Both the position numbers and the translations under genes were made by a program. DNA of 64,000 nt from an uncultured Methanolobus sp. Its GTDB lineage: Archaea; Halobacteriota; Methanosarcinia; Methanosarcinales; Methanosarcinaceae. The notes beneath the pieces are model-generated. The model had not been told where the DNA came from, made no database searches, and was given only the letters and a program-made list of their open reading frames with translations. Positions 38,589 through 47,561 of the stretch are shown one piece after another (within the stretch, counting starts at the first letter, position 1; each line of letters starts with the position of its first letter). The stretch spans positions 2,232,001 through 2,296,000 of the forward strand of contig NZ_OY762426.1 in assembly GCF_963665675.1 (NCBI RefSeq), written 5' to 3'.

Positions 38589-40028
38589 ATGTATTTGCCT
38601 GATCATAAAACAAAGATCGTATGCACAATCGGCCCTGCAACCTCTTCTCCGGAGATGATTCGGGAATTGATTCTTGCCGGAATGAATGTTGCCCGCCTTA
38701 ATTTTTCTCACGGGGATATGGAGGACCATCGCATGCTTATCAAAAGGATAAGAGATGCGGCTGATGAACTCAACCAGGTGGTTGCAATTATGGCAGACCT
38801 TCCGGGCCCCAAGATAAGGGTAGGGGTTATAGAGGAAGAACCGATGATGCTGGAAAAGAATTCCATGGTAACTTTAACTCCACGGGATGTTCCGGGCAGG
38901 GATTCAGTCATTCCTGTCCAATACAAAAGGATAGCTGAAAGTGTTTCACTGGGAAGTCCGATATACCTGAATGATGGTTTTATCCAGCTTAACTGCGAGT
39001 CCATAGAAGATGAGGATGTTCACTGCAAAGTCGTTGTAGGTGGTCAGCTCTTCTCCAAAAAAGGCATCAATCTCCCTGGTTCTAAAATATATATTAGTCC
39101 CATAACAGGGCATGATCTTGAAATAGTTGATTTTGGCCTCAAAGAAGGAATTAGTATCTTCTGTCTTTCATTCATAGAATCCAAAGAAGATGTTGAACAA
39201 GTACGTAATTATATCAAATCAAAAGGAAAGCAGGCGTTTCTAGTGTCAAAAATTGAAAGAGACCAGGCGGTGAAGAACATTGATTCCATACTCCAGGAGA
39301 CCGATGCTGTAATGATAGCACGTGGTGATCTGGGCGTAGAAGTTCCTATTGAAGAAATTCCTATAATTCAAAAGACGATTATGCACAAGGCAAACCTTCT
39401 CAGTAAACCGGTAATCACTGCAACTCAGATGCTTGAATCGATGGTTAGCAATATTCGTCCTACAAGGGCTGAAGCAACGGATGTGGCAAATGCGATAATA
39501 GATGGTACGGATGCAATAATGCTTTCGGCAGAAACCGCAGTTGGAAAGTATCCGACTGAAACTGTGAGAATGATGGCCACAATTGCCAGTTCAACTGAGA
39601 AATGGCGTGATCATACGACCCTGGGACTTGAACTGATGACAAAAGCAATCCAGAAAATGAACCCGGGTATTGAAGATGTGATCTCGATACAGGTAAATGA
39701 TGCTCTTCGCAGTTTGCCGGTTCGTTATGTAATAACTCCTACTGTATCCGGGAAAACCTCTCGTCTGATCTCACGGTTCAGGCCTAACGTGTGGATACTT
39801 GCCTTCAGTCGCAATTCTTTCACATGTGAGCAACTTGCACTTCAATATGCCGTGTATCCTGTATTTGTCATACTGAAAGTTCACAAATGGGAAGACACGA
39901 TTATGGATTCTCTCAAAAGACTCAAAAATATCGAAAAGGGAGATCTTGTAATCCTGACTCAGGGTCAGACAGCAGGTATGGGCAAATCCGGCGGTACAAA
40001 TTTCCTGAAGTTCATAGTGGCTGAATAA
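38589..40028 (+). CDS. pyk: Pyruvate kinase
   Basis: Phosphoenolpyruvate plus ADP to pyruvate plus ATP. The 479-residue protein shows KTKIVCTIGPA (residues 7-17), NFSHG (about 38-42), DLPGPKIRVG (about 70-79), the Lys-containing strand SKIERDQAV and IMIARGDLGVEVP (about 240-252), and the domain-A signature ATQMLESM. Full length with a normal C-terminal domain. The divergent 184-base region to the oxidoreductase carries AT-rich promoter sequence. Confidence 0.95.
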   Translation: MYLPDHKTKIVCTIGPATSSPEMIRELILAGMNVARLNFSHGDMEDHRMLIKRIRDAADELNQVVAIMADLPGPKIRVGVIEEEPMMLEKNSMVTLTPRDVPGRDSVIPVQYKRIAESVSLGSPIYLNDGFIQLNCESIEDEDVHCKVVVGGQLFSKKGINLPGSKIYISPITGHDLEIVDFGLKEGISIFCLSFIESKEDVEQVRNYIKSKGKQAFLVSKIERDQAVKNIDSILQETDAVMIARGDLGVEVPIEEIPIIQKTIMHKANLLSKPVITATQMLESMVSNIRPTRAEATDVANAIIDGTDAIMLSAETAVGKYPTETVRMMATIASSTEKWRDHTTLGLELMTKAIQKMNPGIEDVISIQVNDALRSLPVRYVITPTVSGKTSRLISRFRPNVWILAFSRNSFTCEQLALQYAVYPVFVILKVHKWEDTIMDSLKRLKNIEKGDLVILTQGQTAGMGKSGGTNFLKFIVAE

Positions 40029-40107
40029 GAATTGTTCAATTGAGCATCAAAATCGTATAATATAAATATCTTCAGTTTAATAGGCAATTTTGCACTTTTA
40101 AGGGGGT

Positions 40108-41841
40108 ATGGGCTTTAATCACAATGACAGACTTCATCTGTTTACCAGATTGACGTTGATCCTATTCGTTTTTAGCATGCTCTTTGTGCCCCCTGCCCTT
40201 TGTGACTCAAATGAGTCGCATGTGTACAGGATCGGTGTCCTTTCGAGTTACGGGGACAAGGATGACTTAAAAGACACATGGGCTCCGGTAGTTGATTATC
40301 TGGCAGATAACATTCCGGATTCCGGTTTTGAGATCGTTCCTCTTGAATATGGCGAATTCTCCCGGACACTGCAGAGCGATCATATTGATTTCTTTTACTC
40401 CAACCCGGTACTCTATGTGGAAATGGCACGTGTTCATGGGGCCGGCAGGATAGCAACTTTCCAGCCAGCATGGGACAATTCTTCATATGTTGGCATGGGA
40501 GGCGTTATTTTTACAAAGGCTGACAGGGACGATATTAATTCCTTACAGGACCTAAAAGGAAAATCATTCATGGCAGTCAGTGACACGTCACTGGGTGGAT
40601 ATCTGGCTGCAAGAAATGAATTTTATCTTGAAAATATTGACGATGGCGATTTTAGTGAGATGACATTTGCTAATTCCCAGAGGAATGTGGTTCTTTCTGT
40701 TGTTGAAGGGGATGTTGATGCAGGTACCGTCAGGACGGGTGTTCTGGAATTAATGGTCATGGAAGACGGTATTGATAAAAATGGTATCAAAATCCTGAAC
40801 AGGAAAGAATATGATGGTTACCCTTTTCTGGTTAGTACTGAACTCTATCCCGATTGGGTTTTTGCAAAAACGGCGTCAACATCTGATGACATATCAAAAA
40901 GTATGGCGATTGCCCTGCTGAGCATGCCGGCTGACAGTGAAGCAGCAATTTCCATCGGTGCAAGTGGCTGGACCGTTCCGGCAGATTACAGCTCAGTTGA
41001 CGGTTTGATGCGTGAACTAAGATATGGTATGTATGTTGATTATGGAAAAATAACTCTTAAAGACGCTTTTGTCCAGTACTGGTACATTCTGGTATTCGTA
41101 ATTATGCTTTTTGTTCTTCTTCAGGTCCATTCACGCTGGATGCTTGAAAAGAAAAAGAAATCACAGCTTGAAGCATCGAACAGACTTAAGGACCTATTCA
41201 CGGATATAATGAGGCATGACCTGATGAATCCGGTACATGTGATAAGGGGTTTCAGTGATGTGCTGTATGCAAACGAGACAGATCTTCAAAAAAGAGAATC
41301 TTTAGAGATCATACGTAACCATACAGATCATCTGGCTTCAATGGTAGGCTCTGCCGCAAAGCTTGCTAAGCTTGAATCGGATGAGGAGATGGAATTTGAG
41401 GTACAGGATATTGGTATGGTATTGCACATGGTTATAGACAGTTTTTCCACTGAGTTCACCAGGAAAGGAATCCATCTTGAATATGAAAATGGGAACGAGT
41501 ATTTCTCAAAGGTTAATGATGTAATTGAAGATGTGTTTTCCAACATAATATCAAATTCACTAAAGTACAGTCCTGCCGGTAGTACCATTACTATCTCTGT
41601 CCAGGACAAAGATAAATATTGGAAAATAATGGTTGCTGATGAGGGAGATGGCATACCTGACGATGTCAAGCCTTTTATTTTTGACAGGTTCAGAAGGGCC
41701 GATAAAAAAGGAATAAAGGGAAGTGGCCTTGGTCTTGCCATTGTAAAAAGGATAGTTGATATTCACAAAGGCAGTGTAGGTGTTGAGGATAATCCTGCAG
41801 CGCAGGGCTCAGTATTCTGGGTCATGCTGGAAAAAGCATAA
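40108..41841 (+). CDS. Sensor histidine kinase with PhnD-like extracellular ligand domain
   Basis: A 577-residue kinase with signal/membrane segment (about residues 10-32), a PhnD/transferrin-like type 2 periplasmic-binding domain (about 36-300; RIGVLSSYGDKDDLKDTWAP at the start), a membrane segment (about 325-345), HisKA with IMRHDLMNP (His about 370), and HATPase motifs NIISNSLKYSP, GDGIPDD and GSGLGLAIVKR. A membrane-fused binding domain of this sort may sense phosphonate, phosphite or another oxyanion. AGGGGG lies unusually close to the ATG. No partner regulator or transporter is adjacent. Confidence 0.88.
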   Translation: MGFNHNDRLHLFTRLTLILFVFSMLFVPPALCDSNESHVYRIGVLSSYGDKDDLKDTWAPVVDYLADNIPDSGFEIVPLEYGEFSRTLQSDHIDFFYSNPVLYVEMARVHGAGRIATFQPAWDNSSYVGMGGVIFTKADRDDINSLQDLKGKSFMAVSDTSLGGYLAARNEFYLENIDDGDFSEMTFANSQRNVVLSVVEGDVDAGTVRTGVLELMVMEDGIDKNGIKILNRKEYDGYPFLVSTELYPDWVFAKTASTSDDISKSMAIALLSMPADSEAAISIGASGWTVPADYSSVDGLMRELRYGMYVDYGKITLKDAFVQYWYILVFVIMLFVLLQVHSRWMLEKKKKSQLEASNRLKDLFTDIMRHDLMNPVHVIRGFSDVLYANETDLQKRESLEIIRNHTDHLASMVGSAAKLAKLESDEEMEFEVQDIGMVLHMVIDSFSTEFTRKGIHLEYENGNEYFSKVNDVIEDVFSNIISNSLKYSPAGSTITISVQDKDKYWKIMVADEGDGIPDDVKPFIFDRFRRADKKGIKGSGLGLAIVKRIVDIHKGSVGVEDNPAAQGSVFWVMLEKA

Positions 41842-41876
41842 TTGACCTGAATCAGTTGTTCGGTATTCCCTGCCTG

Positions 41877-42857
41877 TCAGCCAACTTTGCGCATAACGAT
41901 TGAACCGTCGCGCATCTGAACTTCAACGTATTTTTCCTTTTCCTTATCCAGCTCATATTTGTTGTAGAGCATTGACTCAACTCTTCCGGCATCCATGAGT
42001 TCTCTCATAAGCTTACTGTCATCTCCTTTCATTCTGGATTTTGCAGCAGGAGGGCTGGATTTAGCTTTGTTCTTACTATAGATGGCACCGCCTTCCATTC
42101 CGGCACCTATGAAACCTTTAGCGTTCAGGAATATGAGTTTTCCACCTTTCATGTATGCTCCGGCAAACTCTCCGACCTCACCATGAACTACAACAGTCCC
42201 GCCGTCAAGATGTGAACCAGTGTTCATACCGGCATTTCCGTTTATGATTACAGTAGCATTGCTGGCAAGCATTCCTGTTCCGTTGTGAGCGTCACCTTCA
42301 ATGATGACCTTTGCATCACATGGACATCTTGCTGCTACGGTTCCCCTGGGAATTCCGTCTTTAAGAATCAATGTTCTTTCAGTCTCGTTGAATTCATTGA
42401 CAATGAGCTCATCATTATCGGTTCCGTTACATAGAACATCTGTGACCGAACGGAATTTCCTGTATTCAGGAACATCACTGGCCACCTCTATAATATTGCC
42501 AAGGGGATATTCGATATCTCCCCTGATATAGAGCGTACCTGCAGCCATTCCCATGCCGGCTTCAGGTCCGACATTTCCATCTATGAATATCCGGCCAGCT
42601 TTTTCTATTTCCCCACTTCCACCCAGGCGTTTAATGCCAGCACCAAGACTATAGGCAAAGTTCTTTCCGACATTTCCGGTGATTCGGACATCGCCACCTG
42701 TCTTTAGTTCATCAACAATATCCCTGTATGTGAATGTGGTACTATTCTGTCCGGTTATCAGAGAATCGGGATTCAGGCTCTTATTGTGCCAGTAAAAATT
42801 GAAAGTATAGTCGCAGATATAATCTGCTGTTCCTTCAATAATAAGTTCCTTTACCAT
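41877..42857 (-). CDS. GXGXG-motif protein (glutamate synthase domain 3 / FwdC-like)
   Basis: A 326-residue right-handed beta-helix protein with repeated GNVG, GNAG and GGxxxxxG turns (GRIFIDGNVGPEAGMG, ATVIINGNAGMNTGSHLDGG, GGKLIFLNAKGFIGAGMEGG), as in the third domain of glutamate synthase and in FwdC. A Cys pair lies in ARCPCDA. ATG 42857 is chosen because GGATGA lies just upstream and the N-terminal extension of the longer frame overlaps the ferredoxin gene. Archaea split glutamate synthase into separate genes; no glutaminase or FMN domain is adjacent. Confidence 0.75.
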   Translation of the reverse strand: MVKELIIEGTADYICDYTFNFYWHNKSLNPDSLITGQNSTTFTYRDIVDELKTGGDVRITGNVGKNFAYSLGAGIKRLGGSGEIEKAGRIFIDGNVGPEAGMGMAAGTLYIRGDIEYPLGNIIEVASDVPEYRKFRSVTDVLCNGTDNDELIVNEFNETERTLILKDGIPRGTVAARCPCDAKVIIEGDAHNGTGMLASNATVIINGNAGMNTGSHLDGGTVVVHGEVGEFAGAYMKGGKLIFLNAKGFIGAGMEGGAIYSKNKAKSSPPAAKSRMKGDDSKLMRELMDAGRVESMLYNKYELDKEKEKYVEVQMRDGSIVMRKVG

Positions 42858-42861
42858 AATT

Positions 42862-43230
42862 TCATCCGTGGATAAGTTTTGGCAGGCATCCTGTACAGAC
42901 CCAGAGACTTTCCACGTTATGCCTGACCGGCATGAGGTAGTTATCCTGTTCACCGCAACCGCAACTGAAACATTTGATTGAAACGTCAGTTGTCTTTGGC
43001 TGTGATCCGGCTTTTCTCAGGTCAAAAGGAATTGCTTCTCTTTCTTCAATGGTGATGGCACCTTCAGGACAGACTCCTATGCAGAATCCCATTCCGTCAC
43101 AGAGTTCTTCAGCGACAACCTTTGCCTTCCCGTTTATGATCTGAATCGCACCTTCGGCACAGGGAGATACACATTTTCCACAACCAGTACACTTATCTTC
43201 ATCAATCTTAACTATCAGTCTTTTTCCCAC
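42862..43230 (-). CDS. Ferredoxin-type 4Fe-4S protein with C-terminal Cys pairs
   Basis: A 122-residue protein with two cluster motifs, [11 protein letters not shown] (about residues 14-24) and [14 protein letters not shown] (about 45-58), and a C-terminal extension carrying CFSCGCG and CTGCLP. The start is GTG 43230, with GGAGAG about seven bases upstream. Its stop lies just before the GXGXG gene, so the two are translated together. Probably an electron donor within this redox cluster. Confidence 0.85.
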   Translation of the reverse strand: MGKRLIVKIDEDKCTGCGKCVSPCAEGAIQIINGKAKVVAEELCDGMGFCIGVCPEGAITIEEREAIPFDLRKAGSQPKTTDVSIKCFSCGCGEQDNYLMPVRHNVESLWVCTGCLPKLIHG

Positions 43231-43258
43231 GTTTCTCTCTCCTGATACTCTTCTGATT

Positions 43259-43620
43259 CTAGTGATGTGTTCCTTCAATAAGATTAATTCCTGCATCTGC
43301 TACTGTCTTTTTGATCTCATCGATATGAGGACATTTAGGATAGTTATCCATTTGCATGCATGAACTCAGGTGTATTACATCAACTCCTCGTTTTTTCAGT
43401 GACTTCATCAGACGGTAGATTCTCCTGCCGGAACATCCTCCAGGTAAAGAATGCAACCATTTCTGTGTTATCATCGTACTGCTCAAAGTGCACGCTCCTT
43501 TTGTTGAATGCCATGAAACACCCCATTCCCGGGCATGCTTCTGATACGATGTCACATCTGATTACTGCGACTTTTGTTGCAGGTTTAACATCTTCGATAA
43601 TAGCAACTCCGTTTTTTAAG
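43259..43620 (-). pseudogene. CGGC-domain protein, frameshifted at its CGGC motif
   Basis: The first part (VKPATKVAVIRCDIVSEACPGMGCFMAFN...MVAFFT) and the second part (GGCSGRRIYRLMKSLKKRGVDVIHLSSCMQMDNYPKCPH...GTHH) are both clear CGGC-family sequence but in different frames. The DNA reads ACCTGGAGGATGTTCC where ACC-TGC-GGA-GGA-TGT-TCC is expected, so two bases are missing exactly in the motif that names the family. No good start codon is seen before KPATKV; the nearest ATG lies in the previous gene's terminator. The family probably binds a metal or cluster. Confidence 0.75.
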
Positions 43621-43657
43621 AAATAACAAAATTTAATGATTTGATAAATAAGAAAAA

Positions 43658-43674
43658 AGGGGAACATTTCCCCT
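43658..43674 (-). terminator. Hairpin terminator after the sulfite-reductase-like gene
   Basis: AGGGGAA-CAT-TTCCCCT is followed on the minus strand by CTTTTTTCTTATTT. It separates the 43695 gene from the downstream CGGC relic. Confidence 0.7.
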
Positions 43675-43694
43675 GAAGAGTATTCAAACCTAAT

Positions 43695-44354
43695 TTATAG
43701 TCCGATTTCTTCCTTGAACTTGTCAATCCCGATATCGTCAATAACTCTGCCGAGGCGGTGTTTTGAACCATGTGCCTTTGTGAATGCAATAATCTTGTCA
43801 ACAAGAGCCATAACTTCGTCTTCACCGAGTTCGTCTGCAATAACATCTGCAAGCCTTGGTTTGAGTGCTGCATTACCGCCTACCATGACAGTGTATCCCT
43901 TTGGTGTTCCCATGATACCAATGTCTTTGATTGCAGGTTCTGAGCATGAGTTTGCACATCCGGAAACAGCCATCTTGAATTTGCATGGAAGTTCCATTCC
44001 GTGATATTTCTCATCGAGCTTAAGTCCAAGTCCTACTGCATCCTGTTGTCCGCGCTTACAGAATGTTGTACCTGGGCAGATCTTGATACTTCTGACACAA
44101 AGTCCAATGGCAGCTCCTGGTTTGATTCCAAGGTCATCCCAGGCGTTGTCGATATCATCCTCTTTAATTCCTACGATACAAACCCTCTGGGAGGAAGTTA
44201 CTTTCAATGTTGCAGCTTCATATTTCTCAGCGACATCTGCGATTTTACGAAGCTGTTCTGCAGATACTACTCCACCTGGAAGATGTGGTGCAATTGCGTA
44301 TGTTTCCTGGTCTCTCTGTAGGATTGCTCCTTTCTCAAGTAAATCTTTTGCCAT
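43695..44354 (-). CDS. Small sulfite/nitrite reductase-like siroheme Fe-S protein (Dsr-like protein)
   Basis: A 219-residue single-repeat sulfite-reductase-like protein. The siroheme/4Fe-4S ligands are visible: CPGTTFCKRG (about residues 105-114) and CANSCSEP (about 144-151), with the VTSSQRV strand (about 53-59). Methanogens carry short Dsr-like proteins whose reaction is mostly unproven; sulfite or nitrite reduction is possible. ATG 44354 is chosen for the GGAG element upstream. The HxlR regulator diverges 91 bases away. Confidence 0.82.
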   Translation of the reverse strand: MAKDLLEKGAILQRDQETYAIAPHLPGGVVSAEQLRKIADVAEKYEAATLKVTSSQRVCIVGIKEDDIDNAWDDLGIKPGAAIGLCVRSIKICPGTTFCKRGQQDAVGLGLKLDEKYHGMELPCKFKMAVSGCANSCSEPAIKDIGIMGTPKGYTVMVGGNAALKPRLADVIADELGEDEVMALVDKIIAFTKAHGSKHRLGRVIDDIGIDKFKEEIGL

Positions 44355-44445
44355 TTTGGTCACTCCTTCTTCCAAAAATCTCTTCTGGACAAATGGTATA
44401 TTATGGATACTCACTTATATATTGGGTGGTTTCCTATAGGATACT

Positions 44446-44802
44446 ATGAAAGATTGCACAATTTACAAAACGGTCGATATTGTCGGCAAAAAATGGTCAT
44501 TATGCATCTTGCATGAGCTTTACAAGGGTGAAAATAAACGTAAAAGGTTCAATGAACTTAAAAATAAGCTACAGGATGTGACACCAAAGACGCTTTCCAC
44601 AAGGCTGAAAGAACTTGAAGAACATGGTCTTGTCGATAAAAATGTCGATGATACAGTATTTCCCATAAAATCAGAATATTGCCTTACAGAAAGCGGTGAG
44701 GAGTTTTTGCATGTATTGCAGAATATAAAACAATGGGGCTTGAAATGGCAGTTTGAGAACCCTGAGTGCGAAGGTACCAACTGTAAGACATGTGAATTGT
44801 GA
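44446..44802 (+). CDS. HxlR-family winged-helix regulator with extra cysteines
   Basis: A 118-residue regulator of the HxlR/MarR-like type: IVGKKWSLCILHELY...RFNELKNKL...TPKTLSTRLKELEEHGLV. Cysteines at 4 and 20 and a C-terminal cluster CEGTNCKTC (108, 113 and 116) suggest redox or metal sensing. It diverges from the sulfite-reductase-like gene and probably controls it. GTGA at its stop overlaps an upstream candidate start of the PspC gene. Confidence 0.85.
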   Translation: MKDCTIYKTVDIVGKKWSLCILHELYKGENKRKRFNELKNKLQDVTPKTLSTRLKELEEHGLVDKNVDDTVFPIKSEYCLTESGEEFLHVLQNIKQWGLKWQFENPECEGTNCKTCEL

Positions 44803-44849
44803 TTAAGATTTTGCCTGAATTTATCGTCAACATGGATTGTGATTATATG

Positions 44850-45029
44850 AGCGGAAAATTGAAAAGATCACGTACAGACCGCATGATAGGCGGTGTTTGT
44901 GGTGGTATCGGAAAACATCTTGGAATAGACCCAACGTTAATAAGACTTCTATGGGCAGCTGCCATATTTATTTATGGCACAGGGCTGCTGCTTTATATTC
45001 TGGCATGGATTATCATCCCTGAGGAATAA
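44850..45029 (+). CDS. PspC-domain membrane protein
   Basis: A 59-residue PspC-domain protein: RSRTDRMIGGVCGGIGKHLGIDPTLIRL, then one long membrane segment LWAAAIFIYGTGLLLYILAWIII and PEE. In bacteria PspC senses envelope stress; alone in archaea its role is unknown. ATG 44850 is chosen because family similarity begins there. It overlaps no gene and may be read with the HxlR gene. Confidence 0.8.
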   Translation, partial: SGKLKRSRTDRMIGGVCGGIGKHLGIDPTLIRLLWAAAIFIYGTGLLLYILAWIIIPEE

Positions 45030-45184
45030 TCCTGTCATCCGGCAAAAGTTCCGGATTTTTTCTTTTTGTGATTCTTCTGTTTATTTTTATAGTTCCACAA
45101 ACGATAAATATTCTGTAGTAATTATAGTACTTGTACTCAGTAATTGGGGGTTAACAGGTGAAATTGAGTTATTCAGGTGGTACT

Positions 45185-45805
45185 ATGTGCCATCAGCGTG
45201 TGAAATCAATTGTAATACTGGCATTGATAGTATTTTTGTTCCTTTCGTTGTCCGGATGTATGGAATCAGACGATGGCATGGAGGAAAATACCGATATCTC
45301 AAGTGGAGATATTACGGGTAATGACGATAATCCGACTGCCGGTCCGGAAGATGATACCATGCTTTCTGGAACACTAACATTGATGAGCCCTGCCTTTGAA
45401 AATACTGAAAGTATACCGGCTAAATACACATGTGATGGGGAGAATATCAATCCCGAACTTGAAATAGCGGATATTCCGGCAGAAGCAGTTTCCCTTTTAT
45501 TGATAATGGATGACCCTGATGCGCCAATGGGTACGTTTACCCACTGGGTGGTCTGGAATATTCCGGCAGATATGCAGATCGATGAAAATAGCACGCCGGG
45601 TATTGAAGGAAATAACAGTGCAGGTCAGGCTTCATACACAGGGCCATGCCCACCTTCCGGAACCCACAGATACTTCTTCAAGGTTTATGCACTGGATACT
45701 GAGCTGGACCTTGAGAGTGGAGCTGAACGAAGTCTTGTGGAAAACACAATGGATGGACATATTTTGGCATATGGAGAACTCATGGGCACTTACGGTCGCT
45801 CATAA
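45185..45805 (+). CDS. PEBP (YbhB/YbcL, Raf-kinase-inhibitor-like) lipoprotein
   Basis: A 206-residue protein with lipobox LSLSGC (Cys about 24), an acidic linker rich in Asp/Asn (about 28-62) and a phosphatidylethanolamine-binding-protein fold: DDPDAPMGTFTHWVVWNIP (about 113-131) and GPCPPSGTHRYFFKVYAL (about 156-173). Probably membrane-anchored outside the cell. ATG 45185 follows AGGTGG and gives a normal signal peptide; GTG 45158 is possible. Confidence 0.85.
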   Translation: MCHQRVKSIVILALIVFLFLSLSGCMESDDGMEENTDISSGDITGNDDNPTAGPEDDTMLSGTLTLMSPAFENTESIPAKYTCDGENINPELEIADIPAEAVSLLLIMDDPDAPMGTFTHWVVWNIPADMQIDENSTPGIEGNNSAGQASYTGPCPPSGTHRYFFKVYALDTELDLESGAERSLVENTMDGHILAYGELMGTYGRS

Positions 45806-45840
45806 AATTGACTTCATAATGCAGGGTTTGGCGGACTAAT

Positions 45841-47166
45841 ATGAATGCGAAAATGAGAAATGATGCATATTCAATTTTTTCAGAAGCAATTGCAGCAGTT
45901 GATCCTGCTGCCTGTATTTATCGTTCAGTATCTAAAAAAGATAATGAGTTGATAATCAGCGGAGAAAAATATGACCTTTCCAGATATGACAATATCTATG
46001 CAATAGCCTTTGGGAAAGCTGCAATATCTATGTCAAAGGCAATCGAAGATGTCCTTGGAGATTCTCTTTCCAGTGGACTTGCGGTTACCAAATATGGATT
46101 TGGAAACTGCCTTTCTAAAATGCAAGTATTTGAGTCAAATCATCCCGTGCCTGATGATAGCAGTGTTAAGGCCGGACAGATGGTCCATGATTTCCTTGAA
46201 AAAACCCAAGCCAGTGATCTTGTAATTTTTCTGATATCAGGCGGTGGTTCCGCCCTTCTCACATATCCACGCAAAGGTATAACTATTAGCGATATTGCAA
46301 GAATAACCGATTCCCTGATGCGTGCCGGTGCAACTATTGATGAACTTAATACTGCAAGAAAACACCTGTGTTCCATAAAGGGCGGAGGACTTGCAAAAAT
46401 GGCTTTTCCTTCGGAATCTGTGAGTCTCATACTTTCAGATGTTGTAGGCGACCCACTGGATGTTATCGCTTCAGGTCCGACTGTTCCAGATACTTCTTCT
46501 TTCGGGGATTTCAATGAGATAATCGAGAGGTACGAAATCGGTGTTACCATGGGTATTGGAGGTTTACTTGAAGACGGCCTGGAAGGAGTAATTGAGGAGA
46601 CTCCTAAAGCAGGAGATTATATTTTTGAGAAAACAAGCCATTATCTGGTGGGTAATAATTCCCTTGCTCTTCAGGAAGCAGAGATCAGGGCTTCTAAACT
46701 GGGTTACAATACAATGGTTATGAGCTCTTCTATTGTTGGTGAGGCAAGGGAAGTTGCCAAGGTTCTTGCTGCTATTACCCGGGAAGAGCGGCACGGTGTT
46801 TCTCCTCTTCCACTCCCTGCCTGTATACTTGCAGGTGGTGAAACGACTGTTACAATGAAAGGAAACGGTTCAGGAGGCAGATGTCAGGAAGCAGCATTGT
46901 CTTTTGGTATTGAAACCTCAGGTCTGCATAACGTTCTTTTACTGGCAGCAGGCACTGATGGAAATGATGGTACTACTGATTATGCCGGTGCTTTTGCAGA
47001 TGGTGAAACGCTGGAGCGGGGAAAGAGCATTCAGCTTGATGCGCATGCGTATCTTTCAGATAATAATTCCTACGCATACTTTAAGGAAACAGGTGATCTG
47101 GTAAAAACAGGTCCCACGGGAACCAATGTAATGGATATTTACATAATTCTCGTTGATATGTTCTGA
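45841..47166 (+). CDS. Glycerate 2-kinase (GckA/MOFRL family)
   Basis: A 441-residue glycerate kinase. It has the N-terminal DUF4147 fold with FGKAAISMS (about residues 57-65), SGGGSALL (about 134-141) and LSDVVGDPLDVIASGPTVPD (about 197-216), and the C-terminal MOFRL motif GSGGRCQEAAL (about 344-354) with AAGTDGNDG. It makes 2-phosphoglycerate, which enolase and the pyruvate kinase at 38589 could use. Its TGA lies inside the target duplication of MITE family 1 copy B. Confidence 0.88.
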   Translation: MNAKMRNDAYSIFSEAIAAVDPAACIYRSVSKKDNELIISGEKYDLSRYDNIYAIAFGKAAISMSKAIEDVLGDSLSSGLAVTKYGFGNCLSKMQVFESNHPVPDDSSVKAGQMVHDFLEKTQASDLVIFLISGGGSALLTYPRKGITISDIARITDSLMRAGATIDELNTARKHLCSIKGGGLAKMAFPSESVSLILSDVVGDPLDVIASGPTVPDTSSFGDFNEIIERYEIGVTMGIGGLLEDGLEGVIEETPKAGDYIFEKTSHYLVGNNSLALQEAEIRASKLGYNTMVMSSSIVGEAREVAKVLAAITREERHGVSPLPLPACILAGGETTVTMKGNGSGGRCQEAALSFGIETSGLHNVLLLAAGTDGNDGTTDYAGAFADGETLERGKSIQLDAHAYLSDNNSYAYFKETGDLVKTGPTGTNVMDIYIILVDMF

Positions 47167-47167
47167 A

Positions 47168-47528
47168 GGCTCTGTAGAAATCCAGCAATTAAAACTTTAA
47201 GGTAAGCAGATCGGTTGCCAGGCGTCTGAAAACGGATCTATCGTAGGTCATATATAACTTGAGTGATCCCGAAGGGTCCGGCGAAGCCGGCGTTTTCCAA
47301 CAACAAGAAGAAAAATAATCTACGTGATGCCTTGATACTTTCTTCACAGACCTTCTGTGGCATTCTCAGCATAATCGTACAATCTTTGGAATAATCTTCC
47401 GTGTAGCAGCATAGGAATGTGCCGCCTTCGGCGGATGGTTACTTTGTTTTTAGATTGCAGGTTGTTTTCATGTAACTGAAAAAGATCAAAGTTTGTGTCA
47501 ATCACATTAACAGAATTTCTACAGAGCC
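47168..47528 (+). mobile_element. MITE family 1, copy B (361 bp)
   Basis: Non-coding element with terminal inverted repeats GGCTCTGTAGAAAT / ATTTCTACAGAGCC, perfect over 14 bases. Flanks are GTTCTGAA (47160-47167) and TTTCTGAA (47529-47536), an 8-bp duplication with one change. It shares the mini-hairpins CCGGCGAAGCCGG and CCGCCTTCGGCGG with copies A and C. It inserted at the stop codon of the glycerate kinase gene without damaging it. Confidence 0.9.
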
Positions 47529-47561
47529 TTTCTGAATGCAAAAAAAACAAAGTCAGGCATT

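Noticed and set aside
43380..43667. Frame beginning ATG 43667 as start of the CGGC protein
   Set aside because: That ATG lies inside the hairpin terminator of the upstream gene and its first residues look unlike the family; the true start is missing or altered.
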